Program-made: the position numbers and the translations under genes
Shown: one piece after another, positions 1 through 6,052 of the stretch
Numbering within the stretch: position 1 is the first letter of the stretch
Layout of the letters: each line of letters begins with the position of its first letter
Assembly (NCBI GenBank): GCA_030601485.1
Contig: JAUVTO010000007.1
Span: 1 to 22,393 of the forward strand
Origin: Desulfobacterales bacterium
Lineage (GTDB): Bacteria > Desulfobacterota > Desulfobacteria > Desulfobacterales > UBA11574
Length of the DNA stretch: 22,393 nucleotides
Direction of reading: 5' to 3'
Notes under the pieces: generated by a model
The model's input: only the letters and a program-made list of their open reading frames with translations
What the model was told of the DNA's origin: nothing
The model's database searches: none

Positions 1-129
1 GTTTCTGTAGCCGCACTGACCCTATATGATATGTGCAAATCTTATGATCGTGCCATGACTATTTCTGATATATACCTTCTTGAAAAATCAGGAGGAAAAA
101 GCGGTTTATTTGTGAGAAATGGGGGTTAG
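1..129 (+). CDS. moaC: Cyclic pyranopterin monophosphate synthase MoaC, C-terminal end (5' truncated by window)
   Basis: The first 42 codons are open in frame 1 and end at TAG 127-129. They read VSVAALTLYDMCKSYDR, then an acidic stretch and LLEKSGGKSG, which is the conserved C-terminus of MoaC. MoaC acts in the cytoplasm with MoaA to convert GTP to cyclic pyranopterin monophosphate in molybdenum/tungsten cofactor synthesis, which serves formate dehydrogenases and related enzymes. Only about a quarter of the protein is present, so active-site residues cannot be judged. Identification rests on the VAALT.YDMCK and LLEKSGGKSG signatures, which are very typical of the family. The next gene starts 32 bp downstream on the same strand and may be co-transcribed. 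Confidence 0.9.
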   Translation, partial: VSVAALTLYDMCKSYDRAMTISDIYLLEKSGGKSGLFVRNGG

Positions 130-161
130 GGTTTAGCGATCAATAATCAGAGAGGTGAGTT

Positions 162-446
162 ATGTCGAAATATACTATGGCCGGTCTGGTTTCGTGGCTC
201 TTCAGTGGATTGATATTGCTTTTTCAAGCCATATCCTCATTAATGGGCATGGAAGAAAAAATGGCTTTCAAGAGCTTAACTCTTGTCAGTGTTATTGGCC
301 AGGGATATTTTAAGTGGATTAATAACATTTCATGGGCCAGCATTCAAATTGCAGTGAGTTATCTTGTTACAATGCCTTTATTTCTCTTGTTGTTTTGTAT
401 CGGCATCTTATTCTTTTTATTGCACATGTTTGTATCTAAATTATAA
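162..446 (+). CDS. Small two-helix membrane protein, function unknown
   Basis: This encodes 94 residues with an AGAGAGGTGAG ribosome-binding stretch about 6 nt before the ATG. Two hydrophobic segments are visible, roughly residues 8-29 and 62-90, separated by a short amphipathic region, so an inner-membrane hairpin protein is expected. I see no signal peptidase site, cysteine motif or charged catalytic cluster, and I do not recognise a family. It follows moaC by 32 bp on the same strand, so co-transcription is possible, but nothing suggests a cofactor role. The stop codon lies 1 bp before a MITE-like repeat at 448-600. The good RBS and the separate hydrophobic blocks make a real gene likely. 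Confidence 0.6.
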   Translation: MSKYTMAGLVSWLFSGLILLFQAISSLMGMEEKMAFKSLTLVSVIGQGYFKWINNISWASIQIAVSYLVTMPLFLLLFCIGILFFLLHMFVSKL

Positions 447-447
447 A

Positions 448-600
448 TGATGGCTTCGTAAAAAGTCCAACTTCTGCGTTGCGCTGCATTTCTCGTCACT
501 GCAACGTACTATAAGTACGTCTCATTCCTCGGAATTTGCGCGCCTTGAATTTGGAGCTTTTTACTTTGCCATCAAAATCTGACTTTTTGCGAGACCGTCA
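448..600. repeat. MITE-like repeat, copy 1 (153 bp, terminal inverted repeats)
   Basis: This 153-bp element starts TGATGGCTTCGTAAAAAGTC and ends GACTTTTTGCGAGACCGTCA. The two ends are imperfect inverted repeats of about 20 bp. A second copy of exactly the same length lies at 13790-13942, with about 18 differences by eye (near 88% identity). The interior holds a small palindrome, CGTAC-tataa-GTACG. It has no coding capacity. It fills the whole gap between the small membrane protein and mltA, and ends 3 bp before the mltA start codon. Target-site duplications are not evident. Confidence 0.85.
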
Positions 601-603
601 TAA

Positions 604-1833
604 ATGAACCCTTGGGTTAATAAAAGATACAATTCAATTATTGTCTTAGCAGTGTTATTTTCCCTCCTTCTGGCAGGATGCGCCCTCTTTAAAAAAGAAC
701 CGCCCAAGGTTAGGGAAACCGGGCTCATAAGAATAGCTCCGTCAGACTATCCTGAATTTTCTGATGATATGGACTATGACGGTTTGGAGCATGGCATTCT
801 GAAAAGCATGTTGTATCTCAATAAAGTTCCGGCTGATAGAACATTCAGGTTTGACGAAGACGTCTTTGATGCCGTCCACATGATAAGATCTATGGAACAC
901 TTTCTGGATTTTATTCAAACCAGGCCGTCAATACAGGATCTTAGAAAATATATTCGTTCTAACTGCCTGGTTTACAGGTCTGTGGGCAGCGGCAACCCGG
1001 GACAGGTTCTTTTTACAGGATATTACGAGCCTTCTTTAGAAGGAAGCCTGGAAAAAAGCACTGAGTACAGGTTCCCAATATTTACCCGCCCCAGCGATCT
1101 TACTACGATTAATCTTTCCTTGTTTCTACCGGAACTTAAGGGAAAAAAAATTATTGGCAGATATACCGACCAAACGGTTGTGCCCTATTATGACCGCAAC
1201 GACATAGAATATAAGGGGGCGCTTGAGGGTAAAACCAGAGAGATTGCCTGGCTTAAAGACCGCATTGACCTCTTTTTTTTGCAAATTCAGGGTTCCGGAA
1301 AAATTTATCTTAATAACGACGATATCCTTCACGTTCATTATCATGCTACAAACGGCCGACCGTATCGGAGCATCGGCAAGCTGCTTATCGACACCGGCAA
1401 AATACCTCGCGAGGAGATGTCTATGCAAAAGATTCGTGCTTATTTGCACGACCATCCGGAAGAGGTTAAAACCATTTTGAAACATAACCCAAGTTATGTG
1501 TTTTTTAAAATCGAAGAAGACGGCCCCATCGGCTACCTGGAGGTCAAATTGACGCCGGGCCGATCCATTGCTTTGGACAGGCGCCTTTTCCCTCGGGCCG
1601 GACTGGCCTTTATCAAAACCCATAAGCCCTTAATCAATGGTAGCGGAAAAATTTACCAATGGTTGGCTTTTTCTCGATTTGTACTGAATCAAGATACCGG
1701 AGGGGCGATCAATGGGCCCGGTCGGGCTGATCTGTTCTGGGGGAATGGAACATATGCGGAAATAGCCGCCGGTCATATGCAGCACCCCGGCACACTCTAT
1801 TTTCTTATCCTAAAACCGGATGCACTCGAATAG
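604..1833 (+). CDS. mltA: Membrane-bound lytic murein transglycosylase A (MltA-type lipoprotein)
   Basis: This encodes 409 residues. The N-terminus carries a lipoprotein signal peptide ending in LLAGC, with Cys26 as the lipidated residue. Alanine follows the Cys, as expected for outer-membrane sorting. FTGYYEP at residues 137-143 is the MltA-domain signature. The C-terminal 3D domain contains QDTGGAINGPGRADLFWGNG from about residue 363, with conserved aspartates at 364 and 376; one of these corresponds to the catalytic acid. MltA cleaves the MurNAc-GlcNAc bond of peptidoglycan, producing 1,6-anhydromuramyl products in the periplasm. The length is normal for the family. The ATG at 604 is needed to include the signal peptide. 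No good Shine-Dalgarno is visible, because the region directly upstream is the end of a MITE-like repeat, so expression may depend on read-through from the left. Confidence 0.92.
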   Translation: MNPWVNKRYNSIIVLAVLFSLLLAGCALFKKEPPKVRETGLIRIAPSDYPEFSDDMDYDGLEHGILKSMLYLNKVPADRTFRFDEDVFDAVHMIRSMEHFLDFIQTRPSIQDLRKYIRSNCLVYRSVGSGNPGQVLFTGYYEPSLEGSLEKSTEYRFPIFTRPSDLTTINLSLFLPELKGKKIIGRYTDQTVVPYYDRNDIEYKGALEGKTREIAWLKDRIDLFFLQIQGSGKIYLNNDDILHVHYHATNGRPYRSIGKLLIDTGKIPREEMSMQKIRAYLHDHPEEVKTILKHNPSYVFFKIEEDGPIGYLEVKLTPGRSIALDRRLFPRAGLAFIKTHKPLINGSGKIYQWLAFSRFVLNQDTGGAINGPGRADLFWGNGTYAEIAAGHMQHPGTLYFLILKPDALE

Positions 1834-1892
1834 TCATTATTATTTTAGTTGTGAATTTTATGCATTTTATGTATAAAAATCATCACTTAAAA

Positions 1893-2063
1893 AAGTGTGA
1901 AGTGATCTAAAGTGATCTAAAATGCCTAAAGTTGAGGAAAGCGCTTTCAGCGCAAATCAGTTTTTATGTAAATTGATAGTGACAAAGGCACATACATTAA
2001 TCCGTCAAAGGTCGGTGGCGGGTTAACTTTAGCTCACTTTAGTTCACTTTAGTTCACTTCAAA
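1893..2063. repeat. Inverted array of 10-bp units (family AAGTGANCTA), element A
   Basis: This element fills most of the 338-bp gap between mltA and tatB. The left arm (1893-1936) has AAGTGATCTA twice in tandem, followed by degenerate units AAATGCCTA and AAGTTGAGG. The right arm (2023-2063) carries the complementary units TTAGCTCACT and TTAGTTCACT at strict 10-bp spacing, so the arms can pair with each other. Between them is a small perfect hairpin, GCGCT-TTC-AGCGC (1941-1953), and about 70 bp of unremarkable sequence. A second element of the same family lies at 3449-3567. It has no coding capacity. Confidence 0.8.
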
Positions 2064-2171
2064 TTTTGGTCACTTTCCAGGTTTATCCGGGTGAGTTATT
2101 CTTGACTCTTTTTTGCAAAGCCATTACTTATTGAGACCTTATTAATTTTTTCCACTTTAGAGGAGTTAGAT

Positions 2172-2510
2172 ATGTTTGGCATCGGCATGCCGGAAATGGT
2201 ATTGATCCTGGCAATCGCACTGATTGTTATTGGGCCTAAAAAACTTCCGGATCTCGCGAAATCTCTGGGACGGGCTTTTGCCGAGTTTAAGCGGGCAACA
2301 TCCGAATTAAAAGAAACTTTGGAAATCGATGATCAATTAAAGGAGGTTAAATCAACCTTTGATCATGTGGGCAAAGAGGTTAAGGAGGCTATGGATGTAA
2401 ACGTCGATATAACACCCGGAGATCAAAATGTTTCTACGGATTTTGATAAAGCAAAAAAAGAAAAAGAAATCAAAAATAAAGATTCGGAAAGTCCATTAAG
2501 TGATGGATGA
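2172..2510 (+). CDS. tatB: Sec-independent protein translocase TatA/TatB-family protein (TatB-like)
   Basis: This encodes 112 residues. An RBS GAGGAG lies 6-8 nt before the ATG. The N-terminus MFGIGMPEMVLILAIALIVI is the single membrane helix. It is followed by the GPKKLPDLAKSLG hinge and an amphipathic helix (AFAEFKRATSELKETL), then a charged, disordered tail. TatA and TatB belong to one family. The Glu in the helix start (GMPE) and pairing with tatC favour TatB or a bifunctional protein. With TatC it binds twin-arginine signal peptides and helps move folded, cofactor-containing proteins across the inner membrane, such as periplasmic hydrogenases and formate dehydrogenases. It overlaps tatC by 8-11 bp, which implies translational coupling. 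Confidence 0.92.
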   Translation: MFGIGMPEMVLILAIALIVIGPKKLPDLAKSLGRAFAEFKRATSELKETLEIDDQLKEVKSTFDHVGKEVKEAMDVNVDITPGDQNVSTDFDKAKKEKEIKNKDSESPLSDG

Positions 2511-3255
2511 ACAAGAAAAAATCCCTTTTACCGAACACTTAGAAGAGCTCAGAAAACGTTTAATTATCTGTTTCACAGCCGTGGGTATTGGTTTTGTTTT
2601 GTCGTACGGCTTTAAAGAAAAACTGTTTCAAATTTTAACTCGTCCCCTGATACGAGTAATGCAAACCGGCGATAAGCTTATCTTCACCGGTCTTCCCGAA
2701 GCTTTCTTTACTTACTTAAAAGTAGCATTTCTTTCCGGCATCATTCTGGCCGCCCCGGTAATTTTCTATCAGTTCTGGATGTTTGTTGCTCCCGGACTCT
2801 ATGATAAAGAAAAACGGCTTATGGCCCCCATTGTTTTTCTATCCACTTTTTTCTTTGTTGGCGGTGCATTTTTCGGATATTTTATTGTATTTCCATACGG
2901 TTTTAAGTTTTTTTTAGGATTTGCCTCTGAAATAATACGGCCGCTTCCCTCCATGCGGGAGTATTTGGGTTTTGCCTCAAAATTATTACTTGCTTTTGGA
3001 CTTGTTTTTGAACTTCCTTTGATTATTACCTTTCTTGCCAGACTTGGCATAGTCTCCGTAAGCTTTTTAAAAAAAAACAGAAAGTATGCGCTTCTTTTAT
3101 TCTTTGTAGGTGCAGCTATATTAACGCCTCCGGATGTTGTGACGCAGATCATGATGGCGTTACCCTTGATGGTACTTTACGAAATAAGTATTATCGGCGC
3201 CAGAATTTTCGGAAAGAAGAACCTTGAAGAGGACGATAATAACAATAATAAATAG
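2503..3255 (+). CDS. tatC: Sec-independent protein translocase TatC
   Basis: This encodes 250 residues from the ATG at 2503; a GTG one codon upstream (2500) is the alternative. The cytoplasmic N-terminus has PFTEHLEELRKRLI, including the conserved Glu that contacts the twin-arginine motif. APVIFYQFWMFVAPGLYDKEKR matches the conserved loop before the third membrane helix, with its functional Glu. Six hydrophobic segments are visible, as expected for TatC. It forms the core receptor of the Tat translocon with the product of the overlapping upstream gene. The C-terminal tail is Asn/Asp-rich. Length and order are normal. The pair is bracketed by two copies of the same inverted-array repeat, at 1893-2063 and 3449-3567. 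Confidence 0.96.
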   Translation: MDEQEKIPFTEHLEELRKRLIICFTAVGIGFVLSYGFKEKLFQILTRPLIRVMQTGDKLIFTGLPEAFFTYLKVAFLSGIILAAPVIFYQFWMFVAPGLYDKEKRLMAPIVFLSTFFFVGGAFFGYFIVFPYGFKFFLGFASEIIRPLPSMREYLGFASKLLLAFGLVFELPLIITFLARLGIVSVSFLKKNRKYALLLFFVGAAILTPPDVVTQIMMALPLMVLYEISIIGARIFGKKNLEEDDNNNNK

Positions 3256-3365
3256 AGAAATAAGACACTTACGTTTCAATCCGAGAAGAGGGAATGTTTT
3301 TTAAAGATCTCTTTTTATCGTTGACAGAGTTGCATCTGCTTGATAAATAGTTTTGCGTCTATTAA

Positions 3366-3422
3366 TTTATTTTGCCCTGAAAAACTTGGTCCTTTGGGCC
3401 AGGTCAGAGTTCTCCGGCTCTG
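3366..3422. repeat. Conserved flank L, copy 1 (left edge of composite repeat locus 1)
   Basis: These 57 bp recur at 10637-10693 with a single difference. The segment begins TTTATTTTGCCCTGAAAAAC and contains a stem-loop, CTTGGTCC-TTT-GGGCCAGG, then a smaller hairpin CAGAG-ttctccgg-CTCTG. The only change between copies (CTTGG versus CCTGG) replaces a U-G pair with C-G, so the stem is preserved. It is the left edge of a composite locus in the 404-bp gap between tatC and the cytochrome gene. Confidence 0.8.
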
Positions 3423-3448
3423 CCTGAAGAAACGCTGCAAAAGTTTGA

Positions 3449-3567
3449 AGTGAACTAAAGTTTAAAGTGAGCTAAAGTTAAGGAATTTTGTCAAATATAT
3501 AAAAACAGCGGAGCGAAGCGACACCATAACTTTAGGCACTTTAGATCACTTTAGGCACTTTTAACTT
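3449..3567. repeat. Inverted array of 10-bp units (family AAGTGANCTA), element B
   Basis: The left arm (3449-3481) reads AAGTGAACTA, AAGTTTA, AAGTGAGCTA, AAGTTA. The right arm (3526-3567) carries the complementary units TTAGGCACT and TTAGATCACT. The spacer contains AGCGGAGCGAAGCGAC (3506-3521). The unit matches element A at 1893-2063, but arm lengths and unit order differ, so the two are not simple copies of one another. The element lies inside the conserved flanks 3366-3422 and 3589-3640. Confidence 0.75.
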
Positions 3568-3588
3568 GTACGGCTTTAAGCAAAACAG

Positions 3589-3640
3589 CCCCTTTCAGGG
3601 GCAAACCAAAGCCTGGTCCTTTGGGTCAGGATTCTTTGCA
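3589..3640. repeat. Conserved flank R, copy 1 (right edge of composite repeat locus 1)
   Basis: A CCCC-TTTCA-GGGG hairpin is followed by AACCAAAG and the stem-loop CCTGGTCC-TTT-GGGTCAGG, then ATTCTTTG. Positions 3604-3639 match 10936-10971 with three differences, all of which keep or restore pairing in the stem or lie outside it. The cytochrome c ribosome-binding site starts only 6 bp after this segment, so in this copy the structure would lie in the 5' leader of that mRNA. Confidence 0.7.
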
Positions 3641-3659
3641 AAGTTAAAGGAGGTAAAAG

Positions 3660-4160
3660 GTGTTTATGAATAAAAGGTATCTTGTGACATTGGTATTTGC
3701 TGTAATAGCTACTCTGTTTGTTGTGGCCGGAATTTATGCCGGAACCGAAGTAAAAGATGAAATTATAATGGAAAACTGTGCCTATGCTAAGCATACCAAG
3801 AGCATACAAACTTTTACCCATTTAAAGCACTCCAAGGAATACGCGGAGAAAAATCCTGACCTTTACAAAGCCGGCTGCGGAGAGTGTCACCACGATAAGG
3901 ACAATAAACCGCTGACCAATTTGAAAAAAGGTGATGATGTACAGAACTGCATCGAGTGCCATAAAAAACCCGGATATATGACAGGAAAGGAAGCAAAGGG
4001 GCTGTCAAAGGAACAAAAACGCGAATACCACGCCAATGCCATTCATGACAATTGCAAAGTGTGCCACAAGAAATTCAACAAAAGCAAGAACTTAAAATCA
4101 AAAGATGAGGGTGCGGCGCCTACAACGTGTAAAAAGTGCCATCCCAAAGAGGAGAAATAA
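3660..4160 (+). CDS. Tetraheme cytochrome c3-family protein, periplasmic
   Basis: This encodes 166 residues with four CxxCH heme c sites: CGECH (73-77), CIECH (97-101), CKVCH (132-136) and CKKCH (157-161). Free histidines at 54, 57, 78, 124 and 129 can serve as distal ligands, so bis-His hemes of the class III cytochrome type are expected. Residues 4-28 form an export signal. The GTG at 3660 lies 6 nt after AAAGGAGG; the in-frame ATG at 3666 is 12 nt away, so GTG is slightly favoured. In sulfate reducers such proteins carry electrons from periplasmic hydrogenases and formate dehydrogenases to membrane complexes. Spacing between hemes 2 and 3 is longer than in the classic small c3, so the exact subfamily is uncertain. 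An extra Cys40 is not in a heme motif. The gene converges on the dsr operon. Confidence 0.85.
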   Translation: MFMNKRYLVTLVFAVIATLFVVAGIYAGTEVKDEIIMENCAYAKHTKSIQTFTHLKHSKEYAEKNPDLYKAGCGECHHDKDNKPLTNLKKGDDVQNCIECHKKPGYMTGKEAKGLSKEQKREYHANAIHDNCKVCHKKFNKSKNLKSKDEGAAPTTCKKCHPKEEK

Positions 4161-4231
4161 ACGTTTCGAAGATTCTATCCAGCTTAAAAACGAGAAAATT
4201 ATAAGTTTTATAATATAGGAATATTTACAAA

Positions 4232-4271
4232 AGGGTGATCGTCAGATATAAGATGATTGCCCTATTTTTTT
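4232..4271 (+). terminator. Rho-independent terminator between the cytochrome gene and dsrN
   Basis: AGGGTGATCGTC (4232-4243) pairs fully, with G-U wobbles, with GATGATTGCCCT (4252-4263) across an 8-nt loop. Seven Ts follow. It terminates the plus-strand cytochrome transcript. On the minus strand the same stem is followed by TTTTGT, so it may also stop the dsr transcript. The stem overlaps the dsrN stop codon by two bases. Confidence 0.8.
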
Positions 4272-5674
4272 GATTTTTTGTAGGCAACAGCATTACGAAC
4301 CATGGCTTTGGCCCAGGAAGGCGTGCCCAGAGCATGTATGTGGGTATAGGTTGCCAGAACGTTTTTATAACAGACGCCGTCACGATTATTAATAAAACCG
4401 GTGCCTCTTTTCATGTTAAAAGCCAGATCTTTGTCCGTGCCCCGCCATTTTAAAACCCGCGAATAGTGAAACTCATGCCCCTTAAGTTGGGTGCCGACTT
4501 TAAAATACGGATTGGGTTGTTCAACCGCAATAATTGTGTATCCGTGTCCCTGAGGTTTTTTTGAAAATCCAAATACAACCGGCAGGATCCCGGCCATGGG
4601 AAATGACTTTTCATCCAGAACCAGTTCTTCTCCCAAATACATCAGACCGCCGCATTCAGCGTATATTGGAAGACCTTCTTTTGCCAAAGACTTTAATTGT
4701 TCTCTGAATTTTACGTTTTGGGCCAGTTGTCGGGCATGGGTTTCAGGGAATCCGCCGCCGATGTAAAGAGCGTCTACAGGTGGGATAGTATCGCTGGTAA
4801 GTGGACTTATAAATATCGTTTTTGCACCGGCCGTTTCAAGTGCTTCGATATTTTCAGGATAGTAGAACTGAAAGGCCGAGTCCTTGATGATACCGATTCT
4901 TGGCCGGAGCTGCTGGTCGGAATCAAGCAAAGGTCCCGTTTCAGGGGGTATGCTTTCTCGAAGTTCTGCTGGAATAGGGAGTGCGCCGGCATTACCGGCA
5001 ACTGCGGCCAGCGCTTCAAGATCAAGATAGCGTCCGGCTATTTGAGATGCGGCTTCGATGGAATCCTCTGCCCAGCCGTGTTCCGGTGTGGGTAAAAGCC
5101 CCATGTGCCGTTCAGGGAAATTTTGCCAGTCGAGTTTTGGGATTGCACCCAATACGGGAATATCACAATGATGTTCAATACTGTTTCGGAGAATTTTTTC
5201 ATGCCTGGGACCGGCAACGCGATTTATTATTACCCCTTTTATATTCACATCAGGATCGAATTTCACACATCCAAGAACGGCCGCAGCCATGGTGCGGGTT
5301 GATTTTGTACAATCGATGCAAAGAATCACCGGCGTTTGCAGCAGTTTTGCCAGCTCCGCGGTACTGGTGCTCCCTTGGATATCTATTCCATCGTAAAGAC
5401 CCCGGTTTCCCTCTATAACTGCGATATCGCCTTTTATGGAATGTAAGAAAAAGGATTGGAGGATATGCTCTTTTTTGGTCAGGAAGGTGTCGAGATTATA
5501 GCAGGGCCGGCCGGCCGCAAGGGCGAGCCAGCCCGCATCAATATAATCAGGGCCTTTTTTAAAGGGTGTTATCTTTTTGCCGAACGATTTCCACGCTGCA
5601 GTGATTCCAATCGACAGTATGGTCTTACCCGATCCTCCCCGCAGGGCTGAAATTAAAATTCTGGGAAAATCCAT
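4262..5674 (-). CDS. dsrN: DsrN, CobB/CbiA-type a,c-diamide synthase (probable siroheme amidase)
   Basis: This encodes 470 residues with the two-domain architecture of cobyrinate a,c-diamide synthase. The N-terminal part has a P-loop, GGSGKT at 13-18, in a dethiobiotin-synthetase-like ATPase domain. The C-terminal part is a class I glutamine amidotransferase with GGGFPE at 306-311 and the nucleophile Cys341 in YAECGGLMYLG. As the last gene of dsrABDN it matches DsrN, proposed to amidate siroheme to the form bound by DsrAB. From sequence alone a cobalamin-pathway role cannot be excluded, but no other cob gene is nearby. I prefer the ATG at 5674, preceded by AGGA at 4 nt, over an in-frame GTG at 5689 with no Shine-Dalgarno. 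The start lies 76 bp after dsrD. Confidence 0.9.
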   Translation of the reverse strand: MDFPRILISALRGGSGKTILSIGITAAWKSFGKKITPFKKGPDYIDAGWLALAAGRPCYNLDTFLTKKEHILQSFFLHSIKGDIAVIEGNRGLYDGIDIQGSTSTAELAKLLQTPVILCIDCTKSTRTMAAAVLGCVKFDPDVNIKGVIINRVAGPRHEKILRNSIEHHCDIPVLGAIPKLDWQNFPERHMGLLPTPEHGWAEDSIEAASQIAGRYLDLEALAAVAGNAGALPIPAELRESIPPETGPLLDSDQQLRPRIGIIKDSAFQFYYPENIEALETAGAKTIFISPLTSDTIPPVDALYIGGGFPETHARQLAQNVKFREQLKSLAKEGLPIYAECGGLMYLGEELVLDEKSFPMAGILPVVFGFSKKPQGHGYTIIAVEQPNPYFKVGTQLKGHEFHYSRVLKWRGTDKDLAFNMKRGTGFINNRDGVCYKNVLATYTHIHALGTPSWAKAMVRNAVAYKKSKK

Positions 5675-5750
5675 ATTTTCCTGCTGCACAGGAGGTTTTT
5701 AAATTAAAATATTTTCCGGATCGGCCTTTTTAATACAAAAAATATATGTT

Positions 5751-5987
5751 TTAATCTTCGTGCTCGGCCGCAGCCTGCTTGCCGACACCTTTTAGACTAT
5801 ACAAGGTTGTGCTTCCGCTGGACCAGTACTCAAGGACTTCATCTATAATCATTTTATTAATCAGCTTTTTGGCAGGCCTGGGCTTTTCACCCAGTATTTT
5901 ACAAAGGTCGTTAAAATAGAATTTGGTTTTCCCTTTTTTCTTTTTGAGCGCTGTTACGATTTTTTCAGTTGCTTCCGCTTGGTCCAT
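5751..5987 (-). CDS. dsrD: DsrD, winged-helix activator of dissimilatory sulfite reductase
   Basis: This encodes 78 residues, the usual length for DsrD. TKFYFNDLCKILGEKPRPAKKLINKMIIDEVLEYWSSGSTTLYSL, in parts, reads as a compact winged-helix fold with the conserved aromatic/Gly-Ser wing. DsrD lacks enzymatic activity; published work on sulfate reducers indicates that it acts on DsrAB as an allosteric activator of sulfite reduction rather than as a DNA regulator. The gene is third in the operon, 65 bp after dsrB, with GAGG 7 nt before the ATG. A stable hairpin (6011-6037) lies in the dsrB-dsrD gap and could affect its relative expression. The C-terminal tail is acidic (AAAEHED). Confidence 0.95.
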   Translation of the reverse strand: MDQAEATEKIVTALKKKKGKTKFYFNDLCKILGEKPRPAKKLINKMIIDEVLEYWSSGSTTLYSLKGVGKQAAAEHED

Positions 5988-6010
5988 GATTTAGCCTCGT
6001 ATCTTTTAGT

Positions 6011-6037
6011 GCAGGGGACACGTGATGTGCCCCCTGC
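6011..6037 (-). promoter_or_regulatory. Strong hairpin in the dsrB-dsrD intergenic mRNA
   Basis: On the dsr (minus) strand, GCAGGGGGCAC and GTGTCCCCTGC form an 11-bp stem with one G-U pair and a 5-nt loop. In the dsr direction it is followed by ACTAAAAG, without a U-run, so it is not a canonical terminator for the operon. A T-run exists only on the plus strand, where no gene ends. Likely roles are an mRNA processing/stability element for dsrAB or a partial attenuator before dsrD. Confidence 0.65.
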
Positions 6038-6052
6038 GGGTTTTTATTGGAT

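Noticed and set aside
1893..2063. Tandem short repeats considered as a CRISPR array
   Set aside because: The units are 10 bp, contiguous, and inverted across the element. There are no spacers and no cas genes.
2102..2130. TTGACT followed by TACTTA as a tatB promoter
   Set aside because: The -35 is acceptable but the -10 matches consensus at only two positions at the right spacing.
3589..3660. Possible cyclic-di-GMP (GEMM) riboswitch before the cytochrome gene, suggested by GGGGCAAACC and TTTGCAAAG around a stem-loop
   Set aside because: The second conserved helix and its receptor sequences are absent, the RBS follows immediately, and the same hairpin recurs at three other places including ones without a downstream gene. 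It fits a dispersed repeat better.
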